DNA of 64,000 nucleotides. Origin: Bradyrhizobium sp. (GTDB lineage: Bacteria > Pseudomonadota > Alphaproteobacteria > Rhizobiales > Beijerinckiaceae). The notes under the pieces are model-generated. The model had not been told where the DNA came from. It did no database searches and saw only the letters and a list, made by a program, of their open reading frames with translations. How positions within the stretch are numbered: position 1 is the first letter of the stretch; each line of letters starts with the position of its first letter. The position numbers and the translations under genes are program-made. Location of the stretch: assembly GCA_004799435.1 (NCBI GenBank), contig SSMV01000025.1:1-64000 (forward strand). The letters are read 5' to 3'. Shown piece after piece: positions 56,858 to 64,000 of this stretch.

Positions 56858-56998
56858 GGCGCTACCCTCCCGCGCTGCGTCATTCGCCCTATTGGGTCGG
56901 ACGGATTGTTTCCGACATCGCCCAGATCAACGCACTCGCCGCCAAATTGGATGCTGCAATTTTGCAAAAGGCAAGGGTCAGAAACGCGAAGGCGCGCC

Positions 56999-58333
56999 TC
57001 AGGCGACCGCGCGAATGGTCCGCGCTGTCTTGTCGACGATCTCGCCGATCTGGTCCTCGCCGACGATCAGCGGCGGGGTCAATTCGATCGTGTCGCCGGA
57101 GAGGCGCAGCATGACGCCTGCCTCATGGAAGGAATATTCGAGCGCCGCATAGCCGCGTTCGCCCGGCGCCGCCGCCGGCGCAAGATCGATTGCGCCGGTC
57201 AAGCCGACGCAGCGGATGTCGAGCACGTTGGGCTGACCTTTGAGCGTCATCAGCGCATCGCACCACTTGGCCTCAAGCGCCTGCGCGCGCTCGAACAGTT
57301 TCTCGTCGCGATAGAGATCGAGCGTCGCGATGCCGGCGGCGCAGGCGAGCGGATGGCCGGAATAGGTGTAGCCATGGAAGAGTTCGATGGCGTGGTCCGG
57401 GCCTTTCATGAAGGCGTCGTAGATCGGCTTGCGCACGATGACGCCGCCCATCGGCACTGTGCCCGAGGTGACGCCCTTGGCGAAGGTGATCATGTCTGGC
57501 GTCACGCCGTAGCGTTCGGCGGCGAAGGCGAAGCCAAGGCGACCGAAGCCGGTGATGACTTCGTCGAAGATGAGCAGGACGCCATATTTGTCGCAGATGG
57601 CGCGCAGCTTCTGCAGATAACCCTTGGGCGCCGGCAGCACGCCGGTCGAGCCGGCCATCGGCTCGACGATCACCGCGGCGATGGTCGAGGCGTCGTGCAG
57701 CGCGACAATCCCTTCGAGCGCGTCGGCGAGATGGCCGCCCCATTCAGGCTCGCCTTTGGTGAAGGCCTGATGTTCGCGATTATAGGTCGCGGGCAAATGA
57801 TCGACGCCGGCCAGCAGCGAACCGAAGAATTTGCGGTTGTTGACCATGCCGCCGACCGAGATGCCGCCGAAGCCGACGCCGTGATAGCCGCGTTCGCGGC
57901 CGATCAGGCGCTGTCGCGAGGCGTTCCCGCGGACGTTGTGATAGGCGAGCGCGATCTTGAGCGCCGAGTCGCAGGCTTCCGAGCCGGAGTTGCAGAAGAA
58001 GACATGATCGAGATCGCCCGGCGCCAGCGCGGCGATGCGCGAAGCCAATTGGAAAGCCGGCGGATGGGCGAACTGGAAATTGGGCGAAAAATCCAGTTCC
58101 GCCGCCTGGCGCTGGATCGCTTCGACGATTCGCGGGCGGCCGTGTCCGGCGTTGCAGCACCAAAGCGCTGCGGTGGCGTCAAGAATGGGCCGCCCCTCTG
58201 GGGTGTAATAATGCATGTCCTTGGCGCGCGCGATCAGCCGCGGCCGCTTCTTGAACGCCCGGTTGGGCGTGAAGGGCAGCCAGAAGGCTTCCAGATCGTT
58301 GGGAATTTCGGCGCGCTGCGCGGCGGATGACAT
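56999..58333 (-). CDS. Class III aminotransferase, beta-alanine/omega-amino acid:pyruvate type
   Basis: A 444-residue PLP enzyme of fold type I. LEAFWLPFTPNRAFKKRPRL is the start typical of omega-amino acid:pyruvate transaminases. FFCNSGSEACDSAL, VEPMAGSTGVLPAP, FDEVITGFGRLG and TFAKGVTSG (PLP lysine) follow. The ATG at 58333 has GAGGAA seven bases before it. It may convert beta-alanine, GABA or other terminal amines. Confidence 0.9.
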   Translation of the reverse strand: MSSAAQRAEIPNDLEAFWLPFTPNRAFKKRPRLIARAKDMHYYTPEGRPILDATAALWCCNAGHGRPRIVEAIQRQAAELDFSPNFQFAHPPAFQLASRIAALAPGDLDHVFFCNSGSEACDSALKIALAYHNVRGNASRQRLIGRERGYHGVGFGGISVGGMVNNRKFFGSLLAGVDHLPATYNREHQAFTKGEPEWGGHLADALEGIVALHDASTIAAVIVEPMAGSTGVLPAPKGYLQKLRAICDKYGVLLIFDEVITGFGRLGFAFAAERYGVTPDMITFAKGVTSGTVPMGGVIVRKPIYDAFMKGPDHAIELFHGYTYSGHPLACAAGIATLDLYRDEKLFERAQALEAKWCDALMTLKGQPNVLDIRCVGLTGAIDLAPAAAPGERGYAALEYSFHEAGVMLRLSGDTIELTPPLIVGEDQIGEIVDKTARTIRAVA

Positions 58334-58560
58334 GCGGGCTTTCCTCATGAACCGTTTGGCTCGAACAATGCTGCCGTTGCGGCTGGAAGTCCAACCGCCG
58401 CCCGCGCGGCGCTGAGGCTTCGAAACACGTCCGGCGGGGCCGGCGCCCCATTGCGGGACGGGCCGGGCGTCGGCGGGGTAACGCCGCCTCAACCTTAAGC
58501 CCCTATGAAAGAAGAGCTTCGAGTTTTCAGCGTGGCGTGCAGTCTCGGCGTGGGTCGCGT

Positions 58561-59961
58561 ATGGGTCGGTCGCGTGTAGCCTGGGTCGGATCGACGGTCG
58601 CGCCGTGGGGCATCGCCCTCGGCTTTCTCGTCTCGATCACCGCGCAGGCCGGACAGGAGCTGGGCGTCGAGGCCCGCCCCGCCGCGCTACGCGCGCTGAA
58701 CGTCTCGTTTGTTTCGCCGACCTTGCCCGACGCCAAGCCCATACTCGAGGCGCGTCTGGTGCTCGGCTCGCGCGACGATCTATCCGTTCCCTCCGACGAG
58801 ATCGATCCCAATCCTGTCCTCAAGCAGGGGCGCAGCGCCTTTCCGACCGTCGTGCGCGACGACAAGGGCGATCCCTTCATCATTTTCCGCCCGAGCTTTC
58901 AGGCGCGGCGCGCTTCGCCATCGATCGCTAAATCCGACGCGCGCGACTGGCCCGACGATTCGCGCAGTCCGGCGCTCGCCGCCGCCGCCGACGCGCCCGA
59001 TCCGGGCGCTCCGCTGCCCTTCGGCGATGGCGCGACCCCGGGCCCATCGCTCGATTTTGCGCTGAACTCCGCGACCCCGACGCCAAGCGACGGCAAGCTG
59101 GTCGTCGCCGTCCAGAAGTCGCCGTCGCCTGTTGCGCCGGCAGCCGTTGCGCCCGCCGCCGCGCCGCCGGCTCCGCCCGCGACGGCTTTACAGGCCGCGC
59201 CCGCGCCCGTTCCGCAGACGACGACCGCGCTCGCTTCAAAGACGGCGCCGACACTGGCTTCGCAGACGCCAGCTTCGGCCGCAAAGACGGCCCCCGCTCC
59301 GGCGCAGCAGGCGATGGCCGCCGCCGCACAAACCACGATTGCGCCGCAGACGGCCGCGGCGCCGTCGCCTTTGGCCGCCAATGGCAAGCCCGATTATTCG
59401 GCGTTGATCGACCCCAAGGATTCGGCCCGCCAGATGCGCTGCCTTGCCGAAGCGATCTATTTCGAAGCGCGCAGCGAACCCGAAGACGGACAGGCCGGCG
59501 TCGCGCAGGTCGTGCTGAACCGCGTGCGCAGCGGCATCTTCCCGAGCAATGTCTGCGCCGTCGTCTATCAGGATCACAACCATCCTTTCGCCTGCCAATT
59601 CTCCTTCGCCTGCGAAGGCAAATCGCTTCGCATCGAAGAGCCGGCCGCCTGGGCCACGGCGACGCGCGTCGCGCAATCGGTCGTTGCGGGCGCGACCTTT
59701 AATCCGCTGCTCGGCGAGGCGCTCAACTATCACGCCTATTACGTCTATCCCTTCTGGGCGCCGTCGCTGCGCCGCGTCGATCGCATCGGCGCTCATATCT
59801 TCTATGCGATGCGCAGCGGCTTGACCTGGACGCCGGGCGCCGTGGCGATACCCGTCGATCCGACGGCGCTTGCTCCCCAGGCGACTTTCGCGCCGGGCGT
59901 CGAAACGACCGCGATGGCGCCGCCCACCGGCGCCGCCAATCCTGTCGCGGCGAACTGGTAA
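58561..59961 (+). CDS. SleB-like cell wall hydrolase
   Basis: A 466-residue protein: an N-terminal hydrophobic segment (signal or anchor), a long region with an Ala/Pro-rich low-complexity stretch (about residues 180-280), and a C-terminal SleB (Hydrolase_2) domain with RCLAEAIYFEARSEP, GQAGVAQVVLNRV and NYHAYYVYPFW. SleB enzymes are lytic transglycosylases; the Glu in the first motif is catalytic. In non-spore-formers it acts on cell-wall turnover. The start is uncertain between GTG 58537 and ATG 58561. Confidence 0.85.
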   Translation: MGRSRVAWVGSTVAPWGIALGFLVSITAQAGQELGVEARPAALRALNVSFVSPTLPDAKPILEARLVLGSRDDLSVPSDEIDPNPVLKQGRSAFPTVVRDDKGDPFIIFRPSFQARRASPSIAKSDARDWPDDSRSPALAAAADAPDPGAPLPFGDGATPGPSLDFALNSATPTPSDGKLVVAVQKSPSPVAPAAVAPAAAPPAPPATALQAAPAPVPQTTTALASKTAPTLASQTPASAAKTAPAPAQQAMAAAAQTTIAPQTAAAPSPLAANGKPDYSALIDPKDSARQMRCLAEAIYFEARSEPEDGQAGVAQVVLNRVRSGIFPSNVCAVVYQDHNHPFACQFSFACEGKSLRIEEPAAWATATRVAQSVVAGATFNPLLGEALNYHAYYVYPFWAPSLRRVDRIGAHIFYAMRSGLTWTPGAVAIPVDPTALAPQATFAPGVETTAMAPPTGAANPVAANW

Positions 59962-60053
59962 CCCGGGCTTACGAGGCGGCTCGCCTTGCCGCTGCCGGAC
60001 GCAAGCGCTAAGCAGGCGCGCAGCCGCTTGCTTGGCGGTCGCGAGGATCAACG

Positions 60054-60302
60054 ATGGCTCAGCCCGGCCCCGACATCGCCAAACTGCCTTTCGAAGCGGC
60101 GCTCGCCGAACTCGAGACGATCGTCGACAAGCTGGAAAAGGGCGCTGTGGCGCTCGAAGACTCGATCGCGCTTTATGAGCGCGGCGAAGCGCTGAAGGCC
60201 CATTGCGACCGGCTGCTCGCCAACGCGCAAATGCGAATCGAGAAGATCGCGCTCAACGCCGAGGGCAAGCCCAAGGGCGTCGCGCCGCTCGACGGCGAAT
60301 AG
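60054..60302 (+). CDS. xseB: Exodeoxyribonuclease VII small subunit
   Basis: An 82-residue XseB, helical hairpin: [40 protein letters not shown]. It binds XseA to form the single-strand DNA exonuclease. XseA is not in the window. Confidence 0.93.
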   Translation: MAQPGPDIAKLPFEAALAELETIVDKLEKGAVALEDSIALYERGEALKAHCDRLLANAQMRIEKIALNAEGKPKGVAPLDGE

Positions 60303-60401
60303 CGAAAACTTGTCGCGAAGCTGACAAGATCGTCAGCAAGCACCCCGCTATCATTCTGGAAACGCGGCTATTTTGGCCGCGCGGCGCCTTTTGGTCATAC
60401 T

Positions 60402-60444
60402 TTGTTAACCATATCGGCCGCAATCATGAAAAGTGTTGTTAACC
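60402..60444. promoter_or_regulatory. Paired TTGTTAACC motifs upstream of the ParA-like gene
   Basis: TTGTTAACC occurs at 60402-60410 and again at 60436-60444, 34 bases apart. The first is followed by AT, giving TTAACCAT, which agrees with a CtrA half-site described in Alphaproteobacteria. The pair lies 60-100 bases before the ParA-like gene. Confidence 0.4.
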
Positions 60445-60501
60445 TTTGTCCGGGCCGCGATTCGCGCTCGGGCGCGAAGAAATGGAAAAGGGCGGACTTC
60501 C

Positions 60502-61158
60502 ATGCGGACAATCGCTTTCGTTACCCAAAAAGGCGGATCAGGTAAAAGCACATTGGCCTCCTCACTGGCGGTCGCGGCCAAGGACGTTGGCGAGCGCGTC
60601 TGCGTCATCGACCTCGACCCGCAGGCCTCTTTGCTGAGCTGGCGCAAGACCCGCAAGGCGACCGATATCGGCGTGATTCCCGCCAATATCGGCAAGCTGC
60701 CGGCGGTGCTCAAGGAACTGGCGAAGAAAGGCGTGACGCTGGCGATCATCGACACGCCCGGCGCCGACGGCGCGGCCTCGATGGCGGCCATGCGCGAAGC
60801 CGATCTCAACATCATCCCGTCGCGGCCGAGCATTTTCGACCTCTGGGCGAGCGCTCAGACCCGCGCGGCGCTGAAGACGACCAATAGCGATTTCGTCTTC
60901 ATGCTCAATCAATGCCCGCCGGCGCAGCAAAGCGCTCGTGTCGACGCGGCGATCGAAGCGCTCGAGGAAATGGGCGGCATGATCTCGCCGCTCGTGCTGG
61001 CGCGCGTCGATTATCAGGAAGCGGCGCGCCACGGACTCGGCGTCACCGAAATCAATCCCCATGGCGCGGCGGCGGTGGAAATGCGCGCGCTATGGTCGTC
61101 GATCAAGCGCCGTCTGGCCCGCGCGGCCACCAAGCCGGCCACCCGCAAGGCGGCCTGA
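60502..61158 (+). CDS. ParA-like P-loop ATPase, orphan
   Basis: A 218-residue MinD/ParA-family ATPase. The deviant Walker A KGGSGKST is at residues 10-17, Walker A' is VIDLDPQAS, and Walker B is IIDTPGADG. The start is the ATG at 60502. No parB or centromere-like repeats are adjacent, so a chromosome-partition role is unlikely; such orphan ParA proteins place protein clusters, chemoreceptors or plasmids. The C-terminus is basic. Confidence 0.85.
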   Translation: MRTIAFVTQKGGSGKSTLASSLAVAAKDVGERVCVIDLDPQASLLSWRKTRKATDIGVIPANIGKLPAVLKELAKKGVTLAIIDTPGADGAASMAAMREADLNIIPSRPSIFDLWASAQTRAALKTTNSDFVFMLNQCPPAQQSARVDAAIEALEEMGGMISPLVLARVDYQEAARHGLGVTEINPHGAAAVEMRALWSSIKRRLARAATKPATRKAA

Positions 61159-61170
61159 AGACTCTGCCTT

Positions 61171-61206
61171 CACCCGCATCGACGGCGTCAGCCGCCGATG
61201 CGGGTG
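61171..61206. terminator. Inverted repeat between convergent genes
   Basis: CACCCGCATCG (61171-61181) and CGATGCGGGTG (61196-61206) pair perfectly. The right arm is the end of the protease gene, the left arm is an inverted copy of it in the gap. It may stop transcripts from both sides. Confidence 0.5.
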
Positions 61207-62579
61207 TGGATCACCTGCCCGCCGCGCGCGATCGCCATATCCCAGACCCGCGGATGTTGAGCGGCGGCGCTTTCGAGATCGCGGGTCGTTGCGATCTTGG
61301 CGCCATTGACCTCCAGCACCACGTCGCCCTTCTGCAGACCGAGATTGGCGGCAAGCGAATCGCTTGGCGCTTCGGCGACGACCACGCCTTTGTCGATATC
61401 GCCGATCGACAGATCTTCCGTGACTGCGGGCGAGACATTCTCGACCAGCGCGCCCTGGAAGGGCGAGCGGGTCTTGATGCGGATCGCGTCACGCGGCGGC
61501 GTTTCGGGCGCGGCGACCAGCTTGAGTTCGAAACTCGCCGGCTTGCCGTCGCGCAGCGCCGAGATCGTCACCGTTCCGCCAAGTGGCTTGACGCCGAGGC
61601 GAAAGCCGACGCCGCCGGAATCGTCGACGCCGCGCCCGTCGACCATGGTCAATACATCGCCCCGCTTCAGGCCGGCTTCCGCTGCCGGTCCGTCAGGCCG
61701 GACATCCGCCACCAGAGCGCCGGCCGGCCGCGCTAGACCAAGCGAATCGGCGATGTCCTTCGTCACATCCTGCAGGCTCGCTCCGAGCCAGGGCCGCTTT
61801 ACGACGCCGCCATGCTCAGCGGCGTAGATCACGCTCCTGACCATATTGACCGGAATCGCGAAGCCGATGCCGACGCTGCCGCCCGATCGCGAAACGATCG
61901 CCGAATTGACGCCGATCAGCTTGCCGTCGAGACCGACCAGCGCGCCGCCGGAATTGCCGGGATTGATCGCCGCGTCGGTCTGGATGAAGAAGCCATAATC
62001 ATTGATGCCGATCTGCGTTCGCGCCAGCGCCGAGACAATGCCCTGCGTCACCGTCTGGCCGACGCCGAAAGGATCGCCGATCGCCAGCACGATGTCGCCG
62101 ACCTCGATGGCGTCGGAATCGCCGAGCTCCAGTACCGGGAACTGCTCCTTGGCGTCGATCTGCAGCACCGCCAGATCGGTGCGCGGATCGCTGAGCACGA
62201 TCCTGGCCGGAAATTCGCGCCGGTCGGAGAGCGCCACTTTAACGTCGGTCATGCCGTCGATGACATGATGATTGGTGACGACAAGGCCGCTCGGGTCGAC
62301 GATGACGCCCGAGCCGAGCGATTGCGCGACGCGCGATTCGTCGCCCTGATCGCCGAAGAACTGACGAAAGACCGGATCGTCGAACAGCGGATTGCGCGGG
62401 CGCTTGTCGACCCGCGAGGCATAGACATTCACCACCGCCGGGCGGACCTTCTTGACCAGCGGCGCAAAGGACAGATGCAGTTCGGCGACGCTTTGCGGCG
62501 CGGTTTTCTCCGCGGTTTCGGCGCCTGCGGCGACGACGAGGGCAAGGCTGATTGCGATGGCGAGAGCGAAGCGGCGCAA
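61188..62579 (-). CDS. Deg/HtrA-type periplasmic serine protease
   Basis: A 463-residue trypsin-like protease with two PDZ domains. The catalytic triad is His in VTNHHVIDG, Asp in DPRTDLAVL and Ser in NPGNSGGAL. PDZ1 follows at about residues 265-350 and PDZ2 at 380-460. The start is uncertain. The TTG at 62579, behind GGAGA, starts directly with a textbook signal peptide (MRRFALAIAISLALVVAAG); the ATG at 62642 gives 21 extra residues without a ribosome site. A -10-like TATATT lies between the two. Confidence 0.9.
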   Translation of the reverse strand: MRRFALAIAISLALVVAAGAETAEKTAPQSVAELHLSFAPLVKKVRPAVVNVYASRVDKRPRNPLFDDPVFRQFFGDQGDESRVAQSLGSGVIVDPSGLVVTNHHVIDGMTDVKVALSDRREFPARIVLSDPRTDLAVLQIDAKEQFPVLELGDSDAIEVGDIVLAIGDPFGVGQTVTQGIVSALARTQIGINDYGFFIQTDAAINPGNSGGALVGLDGKLIGVNSAIVSRSGGSVGIGFAIPVNMVRSVIYAAEHGGVVKRPWLGASLQDVTKDIADSLGLARPAGALVADVRPDGPAAEAGLKRGDVLTMVDGRGVDDSGGVGFRLGVKPLGGTVTISALRDGKPASFELKLVAAPETPPRDAIRIKTRSPFQGALVENVSPAVTEDLSIGDIDKGVVVAEAPSDSLAANLGLQKGDVVLEVNGAKIATTRDLESAAAQHPRVWDMAIARGGQVIHTRIGG

Positions 62580-62683
62580 GGGGGTTCTCCAGCGCGGACG
62601 GAAAGCCTGAATATAGGATGGGGGGCGCCTTGGAGCCAGCATGTGCTGAGCGCCACGTGCGGCATTCAAGCGGAACCGCAACC

Positions 62684-62730
62684 GTAGTGGCGCGGCCCTC
62701 CATGGCCGCGGGCGCGGAGGCCCGCGCTAC
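62684..62730. repeat. GC-rich palindromic repeat, copy 2
   Basis: A 47-base element with inverted ends (GTAG...CTAC) that in reverse complement matches copy 1 at 7793-7840 over the core GCCTCCGCGCCCGCGGC and the flank GGAGGGCCGCGCCAC. It overlaps the stop codon of the outer membrane protein gene. Confidence 0.7.
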
Positions 62731-63515
62731 TGGAAGCGGTAGATAAGGCCGATGCGGGCGATATCGCCCTGAACGGCGGCCGATCCCTGGAAGACATCGG
62801 GCGGCGTCAGAATGTCGACCATCGAATTCGTGACCTTGCCGAGGTCGTAATAGAGATATTCGACCTGCACGCTCCAGTTCGGTCCCAGCGCATATTGCCA
62901 GCCGGCGCCGAGCGTGAAGCCGGTCATCCATCGCTGCGAATTGCCGCCGATGCAGAATTTGATCGTGCCGCCGCAAATGTCGGCGGAAGTGTCGATGGCG
63001 AAGGTTGAGACGCTGGCGCGATTATAGGCGAGGCCGCCGGTCAGATAGATCAGCGAGCGATCCCATGGCGTAAAGCCGAGCCGTCCGCGCAATGTGCCGA
63101 GATTGTCGAGCCTCTGCCCGTCGGTCGTCTGAAAGTCGAATGGGATTTCAAGAAACGGGCCGACGACATGACTTCGCACATCGGCGAAGGAAAAGTCCGT
63201 CACGACGCCATAGACAATCTGTCCCGCCTGCCGATCGACACCGGCTTCGAAGCCGCCAAGCGCGCCGAAGGGATTGTCATTGAGCCGCGGGCTGACGAAT
63301 CCGTCTCGGATCTCGGCGCCGGGAGACTCCGGCGCGATATCGACATGGCTGGGTCCGAAAGCGCCGCCGACATTGGCGCCGATGTACCAGCCCGACCAAT
63401 CATAGGCCGGCGCGGGCGAGCCGGCGAAAGCCGCATTGGTGCAAACCAGCAGCGTCGCGGCGACGACAACCGCGAGCGCTTTGCCGTTGAGAAGGGCTCT
63501 CTTTGCTGGGGACAA
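62727..63515 (-). CDS. Outer membrane beta-barrel protein (Omp25/31-like)
   Basis: A 262-residue protein with a signal peptide (cut after AFA, near residue 31), YDWSGWYIGANVGGAFG as the first strand (a hallmark of alphaproteobacterial Omp25/31-like barrels), VEYLYYDLGKV and a C-terminal IGLIYRFQ ending in an aromatic-x residue. It probably forms an eight-strand barrel. It carries two cysteines in ADICGGTIKFCIGG, likely a disulfide. Confidence 0.88.
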   Translation of the reverse strand: MSPAKRALLNGKALAVVVAATLLVCTNAAFAGSPAPAYDWSGWYIGANVGGAFGPSHVDIAPESPGAEIRDGFVSPRLNDNPFGALGGFEAGVDRQAGQIVYGVVTDFSFADVRSHVVGPFLEIPFDFQTTDGQRLDNLGTLRGRLGFTPWDRSLIYLTGGLAYNRASVSTFAIDTSADICGGTIKFCIGGNSQRWMTGFTLGAGWQYALGPNWSVQVEYLYYDLGKVTNSMVDILTPPDVFQGSAAVQGDIARIGLIYRFQ

Positions 63516-63667
63516 TGCATCCTCCCGATCGGCTGACGGCCGCGATGGGGCCGTTCAGATACGCGTCAGGACGCAACGCAAAATGATCTCACAAATTGTC
63601 TTGCGCCGATTCCCTCGTCAAGCACGGAGCGGGCCCAATTCACCGCGCGTTTTCGCCCGACAAGCGA

Positions 63668-64000
63668 TCAGGAACCGAAGACGCGCGCGAAAATCGTATC
63701 GACCTGCTTGAGGTGATAGTCGAGATCGAACAGCGCCTCGAGTTCGGCCGGCTGTAGCGCCCTGGCGACATCCTTGTCGGCCTTCAGCAGCGTCAGGAAA
63801 TCGCCCTCGCCGCGCCAGACCGGCATCGCGTTACGCTGCACCAGCGCATAGGCCTCCTCGCGCGAGACGCCCTTTTGCGTCAGCGCCAGCAGCACGCGCT
63901 GCGAATGGATCAGGCCGCCGAGCCGGTCGAGGTTCTTGCGCATGTTGGCCGGATAGACGAGCAGCTTGTCGACAACATCGGCCATGCGCGCCAGCGCGAA
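63668..64000 (-). CDS. purB: Adenylosuccinate lyase, C-terminal part
   Basis: The last 110 residues of PurB, which acts twice in purine synthesis. ADVVDKLLVYPANMRKNLD, then GLIHSQRVLLALTQKGVSRE and VQRNAMPVWR are family signatures of the C-terminal helical domain. The frame stays open to the window edge, so the N-terminal part lies beyond 64000. Confidence 0.92.
   Translation of the reverse strand, partial: FALARMADVVDKLLVYPANMRKNLDRLGGLIHSQRVLLALTQKGVSREEAYALVQRNAMPVWRGEGDFLTLLKADKDVARALQPAELEALFDLDYHLKQVDTIFARVFGS

Noticed and set aside
55685..58330. An 881-codon frame antisense to the transporter and aminotransferase genes
   Set aside because: Shadow of two well-recognised genes; its sequence is Arg/Asp/Gly-rich without any known motif.

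Overview
The window is GC-rich, densely coded chromosomal DNA from an alphaproteobacterium. A Hyphomicrobiales (Rhizobiales) organism of the Beijerinckiaceae/Methylocystaceae/Bradyrhizobium kind is my best guess. The grounds are the fabD-fabG-acpP-fabF-mltG order, glnB-glnA, a GTTC-N7-GTTC type LexA box, intergenic palindromes of the rhizobial type and frequent TTG starts. I see no rRNA, tRNA, CRISPR array, prophage or insertion sequence.

Layout. 1-2958: end of a protocatechuate 4,5-cleavage (meta) operon (tautomerase, ligI, ligA, ligB). 2959-12138: two palindromic repeats, a zinc metallopeptidase, a GT2/GT-C glycosyltransferase pair, an Rrf2 regulator, a secreted mini-protein, Ohr, an L,D-transpeptidase, a CelD-type GNAT protein and an acyl-CoA synthetase. 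12241-16978: an ECF sigma/anti-sigma locus with a COG0523 GTPase, a fasciclin protein and a divergent cytochrome b561/molybdoenzyme pair. The divergent region carries the same promoter-like motif, GAAAC-N16-CGTAA, once on each strand. 17120-25414: RNase D, an EAL protein, a thioesterase, prmC, secA and a cyclopropane synthase-like methyltransferase. 25460-26707: a radical SAM gene behind a perfect LexA box inside a large hairpin. 26832-31684: accessory metabolism, with an FAD oxidoreductase and an NCS2 permease/biuret-hydrolase-like enzyme next to a divergent GntR regulator. 31709-37347: HNH protein, zincin, orphan response regulator and an exported DUF1800/DUF1501 pair. 37454-39298: glnA and glnB. 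41428-46761: fatty acid synthesis and mltG. 49321-51764: rpsM-rpsK-rpoA-rplQ with its own promoter and leader hairpin, separated from the secY/adk genes that usually precede it. 51874-64000: envelope proteins, gluconate use, an omega-aminotransferase, SleB hydrolase, xseB, a ParA-like ATPase, a Deg protease, an outer membrane protein and the 3' end of purB.

The strongest candidate for a little-described system is 12241-16978. A SigK/RskA-like pair probably controls a secreted fasciclin protein, a membrane b-type cytochrome and a periplasmic molybdoenzyme, with a metallochaperone-type GTPase in the same operon. The second is the SOS-box plus ribosome-site hairpin in front of the radical SAM gene. 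The third is the GntR-controlled NCS2/cysteine-hydrolase cluster with three phased TGCATGC sites. All function calls rest on reading the translated sequences and on family knowledge. No searches were run.
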